A DNA stretch of 64,000 nt from Thunnus maccoyii (GCF_910596095.1 NC_056551.1:14463501-14527500); one strand, 5' to 3'; positions 30,840-45,179 are shown, counted from the stretch's first letter. Translations and numbers: made by a program. Notes: a model not told the origin generated them from the letters alone.

Positions 30840-33085
30840 AAAGATAAAGACAAATGTCAAGACACAGCAACGGATTTATAAGCAGGTCACAATGGCGTAA
30901 TGAGATGGCTTGCCTCTGCATCCCAGTGATATGAAATCATACAACAGGCATTGCTGTCTATCTTTAACCATCCTGGACCTTCTATCTCTATTTTTGTATA
31001 TTCCTCTATATCGCTCACACTTGCCCTCCCTTGGCCTCCTTTGGCTTCTCTATCTATCTCTCCCTATTCTGTTGGGAAGGAATGCTGTGGTGGCTATAAT
31101 TAAAGTTGGTCTGACTGCTGCCAGTGAGTCAGGAGGCCAAAAAGGAAACGAGACAAGTGAGATAAGAGGTCAGCCGCCAGGCGCCAAGGTCAAATAAAAC
31201 GGTCAGAGAAAATGTGATCTGTCAAATGCTGCTAAATTCACAAACACTAATTCATATAAAATCATTTTGATTCTCTCTGGAACTACATTAATAAGTCTTG
31301 AATTACACCAAAGCCTTGTTTTTGAATGATTTGCAAGTTTAGTAGCTCATTCTGTAAACATGTCTCTTCAGAGCCAGCACAGTGTGAGACATCATGCACT
31401 GTCAATTACTGGTTTGGAGACAAGGCATGTTTGTCCCATGTGTGTGTTTCCCTTCAAACTATCTGAATGTTTATGATTGTTTTGGTTACGGGGTCTACAG
31501 AAAGGTCACCTGGAATACGTGATTCAAGTCACAAGTTCCTTGACTTCCGAACTGAATTGTTTGTCTGGGGCTTGATGAGAGCAGAGTTTAACCACAGACA
31601 TGATGGATGGTGGATGAGAGATTATGCCAGAGGGGAAAAAGCTCAACAGGCATTAAAGCGGCATGTGGAATCTGAGTATTTTTAGGTTACAAACAAACAA
31701 GTAAATGTGTAGTATTATGGTATTGTTTCATCAGGTGGGTTTTGCAGGCCTAACTTAAAATGTATCTAGACGAATCAGATGAAATTTTGAGCTGCCATGA
31801 AAACATTTTCCCTCGTAAATGTTCTTTGATTTCGTTGGCTGAAAAGTGAGTGAGGAAAGAGAGGTGCCTGAACCTCTTCACCCTGCATCTACAATCATGC
31901 GCTCTGCTGCTTAAGCTATTTCAAGCCTGAGAGGCGTTGAGTGACACTTCACTTCCTTCAAGCCTATTTAACCAACGCGCCTGTCCACGGCACGTAAATT
32001 AAACTATTCCCCTCGAAGCTCGGCTCCTGTTTGTCTGTAAATTATCTTGTTCTCTACATCATACATTCACATGACTAGAATTTGCAGAAAAGTTGGTTCA
32101 GAGCTGATTTTATTTTTGATGTGCTGGAAGTCCTTTTGCTGAATTTTGAGTCTTTCACACTTTACCTGGTTCCTGGCTGACATTGTTGAAATACAGCTCT
32201 GGTTTTCTGGTATGACATGACTCACAACAATCCAACAACTTGACAGATGTATGCGCTTGCAGCTTTAGTGTATCTGAAGTGTTATTTTGGGACGTATGTG
32301 TTATAATGGCAGCTGTGGGAGGCATCTGTGACATTGGCTTGTGAAACCCCGTCTCTCATTCCCTCTATCTATCTCTATCTCTCTTTCCATTCCCAATTCT
32401 TATGTCTCTCATGCGTCCAACAGTAAGCACACAGATTATAAGAGACTTGTGACTTAGAGTACACCAGCTATTAGCTCAGTCTTAGGATAGGACTTGTTTT
32501 TCCCAATAAAATAACCTGCTAGCCCTTTAGAGCATGAACTGTATGACATGTAGTGTAGCTCAAATGCAAATAGTCTGTACAACAGAATGATGTTCAGATG
32601 CATAATCTAGTTAGTAAAATTTTCATAGCATTCTGTAAGGCAGGACTTAGGGTCATAAAATAGATAAATGTGCTGTTGCTTTAAGGTGGCAAGGTGGATT
32701 AATGCAATATACCAGCTCATAATTAACAATTTCTGTGACTTGAATAATAATAAATAAATAATAATGCATCATTATTAACCACAGGTGTGTACAGTATGAC
32801 CATATACATTACAGACATGGCACTTTTTGACACGTTAAATGGAGATTATTCCTTTATTAAAGCAGAAAATCTTAACTTTTGCTTGAACTTTATTATTTAA
32901 GTTCTCCTTCTGGCCTGCTGTTACAGTACTGTGGGATTCAATAGTGGCTATTCTTATAGATACTTCCCTTTTAAAGAACTTAACTGTCTGCAGTTTGGGA
33001 AGTTATCTAATAAAAAGTACAGTTACAATGACAAAAAGACATTTAGGAGGCTGCAGGGCACGAGATTAGAGTAAGTAGGTACTTA
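30840..33085 (-). other. Intron 1 of the 854-codon gene
   Basis: Runs from the donor at 33086-33085 to an acceptor shortly upstream of the ATG at 30812. No repeats or exons I can name; several CT-rich stretches. Confidence 0.4.
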
Positions 33086-33086
33086 C

Positions 33087-33200
33087 TGAGGTTGGTGTTT
33101 CAAACTGATGCTCTGCCTTCCCTCCGTCCTGTACGCCTTTGGTCCTTCTGGGAGATCTTCTCCTTCAGCTGTCACCTGCCCCGTGATGTCAGAATGACTT
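33087..33200 (-). other. Probable noncoding first exon of the 854-codon gene
   Basis: A minus-strand donor (ACCTCA followed by GTAAGTACC) ends an exon at 33087; the 5' limit is approximate. No AUG here opens a frame into the coding exon. Confidence 0.4.
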
Positions 33201-33655
33201 CATTTGACTAACTCAATAAGAGAGCTCTCAGCCCTGTCCATTTAACTAAAAGAGCATGTCAAAACCAGAGGCACACAGAGGCGTTTAATCAACGATTTAA
33301 ATTGCAGTTTTCTGACTTCTCTCATATTTTTCTATCTTATAGTGATATTACGTAACTTTTAAAGGAAAAAATAATATATTCTCCGTGTTATGAATGAAAA
33401 GTTGAATTTATAAGGAATAAAGTGCACGCTTTCATACCACTTACTATCCAAAGAAGCAATATTTCATTTGGTAATGCAAATGTCTTCTCTCTAGTACTGA
33501 AATAGTAAAAAAAAAATCCTGTTAATTTTTTGGGGGGTAAAATTTTAAGATAAATACAAAGTTATTTCTTTAGTTTGAAGATTCTACAGAACAAGATTGT
33601 TCTACGTGCACAACAATCAACAGAACTGGATAAACAGATTATGCAGAGGAAATGG

Positions 33656-36600
33656 TTTATTTCCATGATAAACATTACATCATTTTAACAAAATGTAAAA
33701 AAAGTGCATCACACATGAACATTGGCAATGTACAGTACACAAAAGTTAACAAAAAACAATTAACGTAACAAAATCTTACTCCCAGGTAGGTTTTTCATGT
33801 TCTACATTTTCCACTCATTCAGTCCAAACAAGCTCACATGCTTTTGGGGCAGACTTGTGCTCTATAAATACACTCTATAAATGCCTGGATCCCCTTTTAA
33901 CTTACAATATGTCTTAATGTCCTTCCTCACAAAGTCCTCAACATCTGGCTCTTAAGTAGGATTGTCAGTGTGACGCCTGCTGCCTGGGAATAATGCGATA
34001 AAAAAATTAATCATTGCCATTTTTAATAGAGCCTGAAGATGTTTGCCTAAATTAGAGATGGCCCAAAGTCATTTTTTGCAGTGGTACAAACACGAGAACT
34101 TAATTATGAGTACTTCTCAATACACAGTAGCATTATCCGTGCTTTTCTTAATATCGACCACATCTGCAAGCTAATGTACTCAATAGCAAATTGTAGAGAA
34201 AAATATATACAGACTGGTAAATTTCAAAAACTTAAATCAATCCTATCTAATGTTTTAATGTCAATGATAGTTCTCATTCCAGCAAGTAAGGTTCTTCAGC
34301 CAGCTATTGAACCAATACAGTGTACCACAAGTTTCAACAATATCAAACAAATACGATATTAATATAGGCTATTAATAAATGGAAGTCCATCAGTTATGTG
34401 TGTGTTGGGAGGGAGGAGGAGGCTGCTGTGAATGAGCTTATGTGTGTTTGCATACATTATATTATGTGCCAAGTTATACATTGCCAGGAGCATGGTTATT
34501 ATTGGGAGTGAGGGTAATTAATGTACAAAAAAGCCAGACCATCAACACACACACAAAAACTTTGCAAAGCCGTGATGCTTTATGATAGAGCTAAGGCCAA
34601 GGTTAAGGCACTTAAATACAAAAACAAACCCAAAACATGAAGCAAACATAGTGCTGTGGTCTGGGAACACAAGGATTTAGTGCGTATAACCTCACACGAA
34701 TGTTAAGCACCCTGATCAGGCCCACCTGTCGAGAGCGTTAACACACTGAGAACAACTGGCTTAAATTAGAATCAGATTCATGATATATTAAAAGAATAGT
34801 TCGACACTTTGTGAAGCACGCTTATTCACTCTCGTGCTGAGAGATGACACCAATATTATGTCTGTATGGTAAATATGAAGGTACAGCTAGTGGCAGTTAG
34901 CTCATCTTAGAATAAAGATTGGAAAAAGGGTGAAACAGCTAATTTGGCTCAATCCAAAGGTATAAAAAAATCCATCTAATAGCACTAATGCTAACACTTA
35001 GAAGTGTTAAAAAGCGCCTGGTTGAGATATAATGTGCTGATTAGTGAGGTTTACAGGTGCTTGTTGGTGGATTTTGTTACCTTCTGACAGAGCCAGGATA
35101 GCTGTTTCCCCTTGTTTCCAGTCTTTATGCTAAGCTAAGCTAATTGGCTCCAGGATGTAGCTTCATACTGAACGGACAGACACTCTCAGATCTTCTTATC
35201 TAACTCTCTGCAACAGGGTGAATAAGCTCATTTCACAAATGTTTGAACTATTCCTTTAATCTGTTTTTCACAGCCTTTGGCAACCTTTCCACTTTGTAAC
35301 ATTTCTTAATTATTATAGTTGCAATATTTAACAACAAACTTATGGCAATTGCAGCTTTTTTCAGTTTCAAACGGGCGTCTCACCAGTTGCTGTCAACAAC
35401 TTTGCTGAATGTTAAGTTACATCATGCTTACATGGCCACGTGAGGGAAAGAACAGGTTAAAGGCAAAACCAAATTATTTAAATCTAACTAGTGGAGCAAG
35501 CCTGCAGCTCCCTGAGATCCAGTCAAGGGAGGAGAGGGAACAGAGGATGCACTGTTGTTTGTCTACTGATCTAATTAAAGAAAAAAACAAAATATATAAA
35601 AAATATACAATTACCTCATGGTTTGAGATGCTTAAATAATTTGCATTCATTCCTTGCACAGTTCTTCTGAAGCACTCAGCTCTTTAAACACAGTAATAAC
35701 ACTTGTATGTGCTGTTCTTGCATACAAACAGGCATCACTCAGTACCTTTCTAGCACACCCAGCGTGCCAAAAACGGGAAGAACACAACATTGACCAAACA
35801 GAAAAACTTGCCTGTGGCACAGCAACTTTGGATTGGTGGCACTATTTTTTTTTTTTACAAAACTGTTTAAAAAACATGCCTGAAGCTGTCTGAACATGTA
35901 CAAAATAATTCCAAATAACTAATAAAGAAAATAACTTGAAGAAACAGATTGTAGTGGTAGAATAGTTGAGATGTTAAAACCTGTGAGTGCTGGCTCGGCT
36001 TTGCAGTTTTCTGATTTTGTTATGTATTTAAAATAAAGGAAATCTAGTGTAGTAAACTGTGATTTGAGATTTTTTTTCTAAATTCACACAATAAATTTAA
36101 GTATTTCAGTTGTCAAATAAATTATACTCACAGCTTTACACTGCAAACAAATAATTAAACCTCTTTTGAAGCAGATTTAAGATTTTTAATTCTTAATGTA
36201 TCTTTTTCTCCTTTCAGTTCACTTCAATTTTAAAGAAATGTAGCTATAGATCTGAAATATGTCTGTGCACTGTGTGAATGGATGCTAGAATTGTGCTCAA
36301 GTGCTAAATCTATACATCATTAGTGTGCCTTTGCAAATGTTTTGTAGGTGTAGAGAAAGGTAGTCTTAGGTTTTTTCAACATGTAACCTTAAAAGGTAGC
36401 CGGAGAAGTTACCCAGATGTAGATTGGGTAAGAAAGTGATAAAAAAAGAATATATCAAAGAAAACGTCTTTGCCATCTTAAATCATGAAAGTGATGAACT
36501 GGACCTAGTGTCATGATATGGCTTTGGTTACGTCAGAAATTATCTGACCATTAGTGGAAAATAGTGACATTTACGCTTATGAATGTTTCTTGATTTCTTA

Positions 36601-37806
36601 ATTTCATATGTCTTACAATAAATGAAAAGTACTTCTTCAGTATTCTTCTGTCATTCTTTTGGGGATAAGAGGAAGGGTTAGGTTGAATTACACCATAAGT
36701 ACCGCCAAAAGTTTTTCCATTGCTCAAGAACTCTGAAAATTAGAGATGACTTCAATGTTTTCTGTCTAAGCGCATTTAAGATATGTTTTGTAATACTGCA
36801 AAGTCATGCGTGAGCTAAACTGAGAACTTTAAGGACATGATTACATTAACTTTAATGGAAAAGATCAGGTTGAACCAGCCGCTGAGCAGAGACAACAGAA
36901 CAGTCTTTGACCAAAACAGTCCCGAGATGCTTGTGGTCCGAGGTACGACGCTTTACAAAGAGGCATAAGAAGGCTCACATTTGCTCACATCCTTTTTTTA
37001 AAAAAAAAAAAAGAAAAAAAAAAGTTATGCTTTCACATGAAATGCCCTCTCGTGATGCAAAAAGCAGCTGCGGCAGGGAACATGTAAGTGAAGGTAAGTG
37101 AGGATTCAGTTGTCAGTGGTAACATGAAGATATAGTGAATAAACTCCAACAGGCTCAACTGCAGACATTCATTGAGCTCCTTCATGGATACTGTTGATGA
37201 GTTGGATTGAGAAACATACAGTACACTGACAGAAGCGTTTTCGGGTATTTTTCTTTTCATCAACATCAAAGTGCTAGCTAGAGTTCTCTCAGGAGTCAGA
37301 AAGGAATTACCAAGTTGGCAGATGTTCACAACAACCAGATCTTACAAACCACCACTGTCCTGTTTTGGAAATAAGCCAAACCTGCCAGTTGAGGGTAAAA
37401 TAGCAGCTTAACGCTCATTTCTACTGGGCTGTGTGGAGGTCTGATGATCCTGCATGTGTTGTGGGGCAGGCGGGCTCAAAGAGACCAGTTCAGGGACAAG
37501 TGGAGGACACCGGAAAGTCTTCAGTCCTTACCTTGCCAGAAGCATTCAAGCCTGTAGCGTATGGTGAAAACAACCAGCCTCATCTGGATTTTAATGCCAG
37601 CAGACAATAACAGAACACTGTAAATGCAGAGAGGGCTGCTGCAGCTTGTGACAGTGGCGCTATGAGGCCAGGACATGACAGTACAGGTCTGAGGAGAGCT
37701 TTTTGTTTCTGGTACAACACCACAGTGCCAGTCATCTAAAGGCCCACAGCCATCATAGTGGTTTAGGTAGTCCATCCTCCATCTCATCCATGCTTAGGCC
37801 GCTCTC
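33656..37806 (-). other. ssh1: Putative long 3' UTR of SSH1
   Basis: After the SSH1 stop, the last strong minus-strand AATAAA before the next gene is at 33661-33656. A UTR of about 4 kb is plausible but unproven. It contains a complete dispersed element (34788-35259). No ORF with domain support is seen. Confidence 0.35.
34788..35259. mobile_element. Fish inverted-repeat MITE (ATAGTTCGACA family)
   Basis: The left end TTAAAAGAATAGTTCGACAC and the right end GTTTGAACTATTCCTTTAA form a terminal inverted repeat. The interior has GTCTGTATGGTAAATATGAAG, AGACTGGAAA-like and GCTAAGCTAAGCTAATTGGC words known from an abundant fish element. About 472 bp, no coding capacity. Confidence 0.75.
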
Positions 37807-40800
37807 TTAAGGCCCCACTGGGAGCTGGCCCTCCATGGCTAAGCTTGGCAGCTTCTCGAGCTGCTCTGCCCTCTGTCGCATCAGTTCCAGACCGAACTCT
37901 ATCCCCAGTCCTGGCATTTGCAGCTGGGCTAGGCCCTGCTCCTCAAGCTCCACTGCACCACCACCCTCCCTTGACGTCTCTTCTTCCACCTCATCCGCCT
38001 GCGGTTCGTCCATGTCCTCGGTCTCAACTGAGTTGCGGTCATTAGGGGTTTCCTCGCAGCTCATGGGCGAGACCTGTTTCTGGTGATTGGCTAGTGGGAC
38101 ATCTGGGGTGCAGGTGGCACAGCGGTAGAGATGACTACTAGGCTGGACCAAGTTAGGCGGGACAACTGCGGGCGCTGGCAGAGACTGTAGAATTGGGGTG
38201 GAAGTAAAAATGGTCCCCGGCGGATCTATGCATATGGAGGGGACAGTGCAGTGACGGGAGGGGTTAAGGCGGTGGGAACGGCCTCCTGCTGGACGGTCAC
38301 AGCGCCGCCCTTGTGGTAGACGCAGGCAGTCTTTACAGGATTGATAGGAGGGCTTCACTTTTAAAGGGTTTCCTGTGCTAGCACTGTCCTAAACGGAGGA
38401 AAAACAGGACAGAATGCAGTATTAGGTCAGTGGCAAGCAGAATATTTAAAATGTTAAGCTGATAATATTACAAATAATTCTTGTGCAAAAGTAGCTTTAA
38501 AGTGTGTAGTTTAACACAAAACATGACTTAACCACATGTAGAGAACTATATTTTCTCAACTCACGTCAAAGGCCGCAGGGCAGCTGCGCTTGGCAGCTAG
38601 GCGGTTGCTGTTGTTTGTGTTGAGATTGGCTAAGCCTAACCGGCTTTCTTCCCTCCTCTCAGCCTCCTCCCCTGCCTTCCTCCCCTCTGAATTTCCGGGT
38701 GATTGAGCCAAGGCTGCCATCTCAGCCTCCTCTTTCTTGGCCTCTTCCTCGTCCTCTTCCTCCAAAGTGCTGAACTCGAGCCTTAGTCTCATGTCCTCCA
38801 GGGGGTCAAGGCGCCCGCACGTCTGAGCAGCCGTGCCCTCGCCAGGCAAGGCTAAGTGGGCCATGGGGAAGCCCTCGTCCTCCAATAGGGCGTCTCTCTC
38901 CACGTCTTCGATCTCAATGAAAACTCTTTCCATACCCAGCAGAGGCGGCCCCCGCACTGGGGTGGAGGGCTCACTGTCTAGTGCAGAGTCCGACAAACGT
39001 CTGAAGTAGTAATTGTAGTTAAGAGAGTCAAGAGGTTCCATCTCTAGACCCATACCCCTGCAGGGAGACGCCCCGCAGCCTCCCCAGGCTTCCTCCTCTC
39101 TGAGCACTGGTGTCCCCTCCCCACCTGCACAGTGGCCGGAGGCTTGCAAATCATCCGACCCCTCCTCATCGGTTTCAGGCCTCCATAGCTTGTTGTGGCG
39201 TTGTTTACTGTGAAGCCAAAGTATACTGTTGTTTACATGTGGAGAAAATGACTGACAAGCTTTAAAAAGCATCAGTATAATGTTTTACTGCATGTATGTA
39301 ATGGCTACTAGCTTTTAGGCAGCTTTTTATAATCAAGTAACAGCCCCAAAGATGTAAAAAGCTCATTGCTGCATTTAAATAAAAAAAAAAAACAACACCC
39401 AGGTAATTGCAAGCTGCTGAGCGCAGTGAAAACTTGAGTGAAACTGTAAACTTGCTTACCTGGCATCCAAGATTCCCTCGTATTCTGCCAGCTGTTTCAT
39501 GAAACCAGCGTTCGGCTGAGCTATACTTCGTTTCTGCTTGACAAAGTTGTACGCTTTCTCCAGAGACCAGCCATACTCCTTCATTGCATAGGCAATAACT
39601 GTAGAGGCAGACCGGCTCACACCCATCTTACAGTGCACCAGGCACTTGGAACTGTTCTTCCTATTGGACAGAAAAGAAAAAAAATATAGATATATATATA
39701 GATATATATTCTATTTGATAGATAATTTTGATGGTAGTTAGTACAGTGTGCAGAAGCATGTAGTAACAGTAAGATATTTTGTTAAATTCAAGAAATACGA
39801 AGATGTGTTTATTTGTGTATGTGCTGATTTTCAGCTGTGAGCACACCACATTTAACATGCCTTAACCTTAACCTTTTTATTTTTATAAATCTTTTTTTTT
39901 TTTTTTTTTTTTTTACTTCAGCTTAACATGCTTAGACAGTTGCATAGCAACCAGGGTGATTGCACCATTTTGGTTTTTCCACTCTCTCAGCTCACAACTG
40001 TGTCTTGCATTTGGGCAGAAGAGAAATATGTGCTGTGTGATCACGGCCTTGTACTTGGGGGGCAAGCTTGATGGAAGCCACTCAAATTGTGATGACTTGA
40101 AAAATTCCCCCTATTAATACCAAAGTGCTGTGGAAGCACAGTTCTGTTGACTATTGTTTCTGATCAAACACTTCTTGGATAATAGTCTACTGTCTAAAAT
40201 GTACACACTGTACCCCCCAGCTCCCCCCTTACTCTCCAATGCACATTAAGAACACATTATTATTGTTATGTGTGAGGTCTCACTTTGCTTTGACAATAAA
40301 GTTGTAGGTGTCGTTCCAGTGGGCCAGCAGGTCGGTAGCATCCTCATCGTATACACGGACGTTGTGATAAGAGAACATCCCCGGGAAGAAGTTGTCAATC
40401 TCTCTGGTGACATTCAGAATATAACCCACTCTGCAAAAACAAAACAAAACAAAACAAACAATAATACATTAGCTTTTTTGGCTTACAAGTTTAACTGTTA
40501 CTCATTAAATGTGTAGAAGTGTATTTGTTTGGAGAATCAGACTATAGACACTGCTGCACTCATTAAATTACTGACTGAAAGCCATAGAGAGGCTAGCCTG
40601 TCTTTTGAACAGGATAACTTGATATAGTTTTATGACTTGCCTGTCAAAAGCTAAGATTTAAGATTGGAATATTGCTTTATTGAATGTATTGAGTGCTGTC
40701 AATACAGTGTGCAGCTCCATTTCTGTTTCCTAACTAGATAAAACAACCACAGCACTGTGCCAAGGCAATATTGACATGTGAACCAACACTTTCTGCAAAT

Positions 40801-43800
40801 AGTATTTGGCTCATACTGGCACTGTAACATTGCATATCTCACTTTTAAAATCATACATGCAGTGCATTTTGCTTGCTCTTTGAACTAAGAGCTGTATGTC
40901 AAGACTTCAGCATGGATTCATTTTTCATGTGGATTTTGAAGATCAGAAAGACACAGTTCTACTACAGTTTTCAAAATGCTGTTTTTAATGCACAATTTTG
41001 TATTATGAAGGAAACTAATTGTGTAGAAAACTCAGTTAGGAAAGTTCAACAGATTTAAGTTGTGTTTTATCTTGTAGTAACAGACTTAATCAAATGAGAG
41101 CTGAAACAGATCAATGCATCAAGCAGTAAATCATTTATTGAAATACAACTAGAGTTGATCTAACATGAACATAAATATACCTTATTTACAGAGAATAGTA
41201 CATTTCATGTAGAAATAGACACATGCATAATTGATGTACTCCAATATAAGAATAATACACTTAGGATTAAATCAGGGAAAACATGTTATGTTAGTGTTAA
41301 GCTATCAGCTCACCCGCAGTCTCGTAGTTCTTCCAGGTTGGAAGCGTTCCACTCGGAGCCCTACAGACGCAAAAAGACAAACTTTATCACAATAATTGCT
41401 TTTACTATAAGGTTAAAGACTAAACTCTCAGTGATGTAAATATAAACCACTGAGTGACACTATTTAGGTATTAGCATGGAGGAAAAGTGGAGAAAACATT
41501 TTAAAAGCGATATAAGAACACATCAAAGTAGCATAAAGTAATAAGAGGCACAAAGAAATTGTTCTCACCAGGTACACATGCTCAAAGATAGGTGTAGCCT
41601 TGTCCATCTGACCCAGAATCAGAAGCATCTCATTATCTATAAACTCCTTGTACTCTGTGAGGTTACAGCTCATATGCTGCTCCAGCTCGTTACGGATCTG
41701 AGGACGAGGATAAAAGATGAAACAATTTACTTCCCACAACACTGGATCTTTACTGAAGAACAAAACTTTCCTCCTTAGTCCTACTTACTGAAAAACATTT
41801 CACAGCCCACAGTGTCTTTCCCACAATTATGCATCAAATAATACTTTTGTTTGAATTTTTGTCTTCATGTTTTAAATTGTATCTATGCAAAATACAAAGG
41901 TGACTCTGAATTATTTCTCTGGAATACTTGTGTGCTAAACTCAAAAGACATAAAACAAAGACATTTACATAATACGTTTTTCCAAAATGCATAAAAATTA
42001 GGTCTGTCATGCAGGAAGAAAGATATCAAGCAAAATGGGATTACATGACTCTAATTGTACAATTAATGACTGTAAAATCATATTTTCATGTTTTTAAATG
42101 TATTCTTTTCTAAAATCTTCAAGTACAGTATTATGGAGAGATCTAGATCAATTGGTGAGTTGCTAATTTGGGACACATACCTCCTTTGAGGTGATGTTCT
42201 CCAGGTCTTGAAATGTCATGATGGTGCGTAGTTTGGCTTTAATGAGACACTCTGTTCTCTCTCGTTCTGTTGGCCTGCACAGAAGGAGTCAAAACATCAT
42301 TTCTGCTGTCTGAATGAAAATTAGCATAACAGTGTGACTCTGCTCATGTTTCTACAGCTGAAAACAAAAGACAGTAACAAAGGGACAACAGAGTCAAAAA
42401 CACTAACATCTATTCTTAGGTCACACCAGGTATATTAGCAACTCAGCAGCAGTTGGTCTGTTTGGCCAGGTGAAACTGTGAAAACTATTTGGGGATAGTT
42501 ATGTCAGGTGTGTGTATTGTAAACGCCTGATTTTCCTACATTTTCTCTTAACTAAAACTGTTGTTACAAGAAGCAGCCTGTAAGGTCTCACCGGTCCACA
42601 AACATTGTGGGAGAATCGGGCCGGGTGGTCTCCAGGTCTGTCATAGTGTTCCACTCATTGATGCAGCTTTGCTCCGAGTTGATGCAGCTCTCATAGAAGG
42701 CCATCCACGTAAGAGCGATGCCCCCTGGAAAGTAGTTGAACCGGCGCGACGCCTCGCATGCCTTGTGGAGGACCTGCAAGGCAGACCTGCAGGACACAGA
42801 GAAAAGGCTTGACTATCAAAAGTCACTATTCACAAGATGGGTGTATTGTGATAGAAACAGAGCAAATAAGGAATCTCAGGAAAAAAACAAGGCAGATTTA
42901 TTTTGTTGGTAATGCTGATAACTGACCAGCGGGTGGCAGTGTATGGTAACAGTGGCTCTAATAGACATAGTGGAAAATGAATATCCAGTGTTTGATAGTT
43001 GTTATTTCTATCAAATAGTTTTTAATTTGTTAGATGGGTGAGACTGAACACTTCTAAGTTAAAGGAATCGTTAAGTTTAAGAGTACCAATACTTTTCTCC
43101 TTACTGTTAGTGACAAGCTGAAAGTAAGGGATAAATGGCATCCACACAAATTCAGAGAAACCGCAACAAACAAACAAATTTACAAGTTGTTATTTACATA
43201 TTCACGAAGTCACAAATTTCAGAGACAAGAAAATCAGATTAATGTCCAACCCTTTTATTTACATATGCCAACAGGGATGACAGAAACAGTAGTTCCAAAC
43301 AATACTATAACATCTCATTGTGCTCTATGTGTATATGGATTTATGTGGATATGGTTAGAATGAAAAATAAACAAATTGTAGGCATTTTCTAGATATGTTT
43401 GTTAAAGAAAATTGTTTATGTTACAGTAGGCTAACATGTAAAAAGCCACAATGTTGGACAAAAGTGTCAGCTATTTCTCACCGTTAGAGAATCTTCCAAG
43501 AGATGTAAAAATGGGTTGATTTCACTATTATATAATGCCTTTTGATTTACTGTATATTCCAATTTACCCTGGCAGCAAACTGAGCAAGACATTAAAAAAA
43601 TCTGACAACTCAAATGAACTTGAACAACATACCTCTAAGGTCGTACACATGCTCTAAAAACTGACTGTTTTGATCTACCTGGTGTAAGTGTCTAAGATAA
43701 CTCATCCAACGTAGAACACTGTCCTTATACGAGTACACACACACCATAAACAAACAAAAGTAATCCCAGGTAAACATCAACAAATCACTCACCACATGGC

Positions 43801-44803
43801 CTGCACAGAAACAGGCTTGAAGACATGTGACCGCCCTGCTGTGTTCACACTGAAGCCTCTGGTGATGGGGAGGAGGAGGAGGAGGAGGAGGAGAAGAGGG
43901 AAGATTAGTTTGGGTGGACATGAAGTGAGACCGGGGGATGTAAACACAGACTGGACTGGGGCTCGTTCGTGGGACTATTCAGGACGCCGATCTGTGGAAC
44001 ATTCCTCTAGCTTACAGAGACAATGTTAACAGGTCAGCAAGAACTGTTCTCACACATAAAATGCATGTAATACACTCCTCTGCCACAGGGAGTCAGTAAA
44101 AACAAAAGCTAGAGAACAACCAAAAAACAACATGTCTGACATGTACAAGGATGCAGCTGGAGAGCCAGGGTTGAAAATCTGAAACTATTAAGTCACAATC
44201 AAGGCGGAGTGTGTTTCATATACGGCCAACTAAATCTTATTGCCTTCAAGGACAAACTGTGACTTACCCATCTCCATCTAAATGTATGTTGGTATCACTC
44301 CACAGTGGTAGCACCATCCCAATAGAGCAATTTTTACTGAGGGTCAGAAAGATTGAAGAATAACATTTTAAACAAATCTAATAATCAGATTCAAATGTGC
44401 TAAATGGAAGGTGGCAGAGAGATTAATTACCTGTCCTTGTCTGTAAAGTCCATTCCCAGGACGATATTTTCCTCTGTGTCCTGGTGGCCGTTGGTGTAGA
44501 TAACAACCATGTAGCGCACCCGCTCCGACCATCCGCTCTCTAAACGTACAGCCTGTGGAACACAAGCAGTGTTACGTTTACATCACTTCACCCAGAAATT
44601 GTGGCAACACTGAAAGCTTACTCCTGCTATCTGAGATCAAACAGACTGATCTGCAATAAAATACTTTTTCCCTAATATCAATAAAAGAATCAACACTTGT
44701 GGTATCAAATAATGAAAATAAATGTTAGTTATACTGACCAGCTTAATGCGATCTTCAGACCGGAGGACCTTGAACATGACCTGCAGGTGTTGAGGTAAGT
44801 CAC
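37807..44803 (-). CDS. ssh1: Slingshot protein phosphatase 1, 5' end missing (12 coding exons)
   Basis: Exons, 5' to 3': 44803-44739, 44552-44431, 44336-44268, 43858-43793, 42786-42592, 42274-42181, 41697-41569, 41360-41314, 40430-40284, 39660-39460, 39207-38565, 38388-37807. All junctions are GT-AG and in phase, giving 785 codons plus stop. In order: slingshot N-terminal domain (DLPQHLQVM, SGWSERVRYMVV, SIGMVLPLWSD, VFKPVSVQAMW), a DEK-C-like domain (about 200-236, TSKEIRNEL), and the dual-specificity phosphatase domain (about 246-378, YLGSEWNASNLEEL) with loop HCKMGVSRS (Cys321, Arg327; likely general acid Asp290; partial numbering). KQRHNKLWR and an acidic, Ser-rich tail follow. SSH1 dephosphorylates and activates cofilin/ADF. 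The coding start is not in view: human SSH1 has more than 80 residues before HKHAGDLPQ. The tail after the phosphatase domain is much shorter than in human SSH1. Confidence 0.94.
39891..39914. repeat. Poly(T) run in SSH1 intron
   Basis: About 23 consecutive T on the plus strand, between SSH1 exons; the minus-strand A-run may be the tail of a retroposed fragment, but no body is recognisable. Confidence 0.6.
43868..43894. repeat. (GGA)n microsatellite beside an SSH1 splice acceptor
   Basis: GGA triplets run from 43868 to about 43894. On the minus strand this is the polypyrimidine (TCC)n tract just upstream of the acceptor for SSH1 exon 43858-43793, and it probably serves as that tract. Confidence 0.75.
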
Positions 44804-45179
44804 CTGAAAGTGAAACAGGCAGGAAACTGAATGAGTTTACTACAAGTGTAACCATGTTCGGTTCTATGTTTTTCTGACATAGACTTATTACAACCACCTT
44901 GAGGTCATCATCACAGTCTGAACATCCTTATTGAACATTGAACATTTTGTTTAGTTAACAAAAATCCTGACACAAAATGACCTAAGCATTGCAGTCTTTA
45001 CCCAAATTGCCTCTACAGTAGCAAGCTGAATACCATCACTAAGATAAGACCTAACAATTTAGACAAAAACAAATGCACATTTTAATCACTAACAGGTTTT
45101 TCTATGGAGACAGTATTGGCCACAAACTCTAGCATTCAACTTCTTCTAGTGTACATTCATTGTTGGTTTTCTTTTCCAG

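Noticed and set aside
43619..43722. Possible SSH1 exon (DSVLRWMSYLRHLHQVDQNS) with a good donor
   Set aside because: Its phase does not fit the next exon at 42786, while the exon 43858-43793 joins perfectly and matches the slingshot N-terminal domain.
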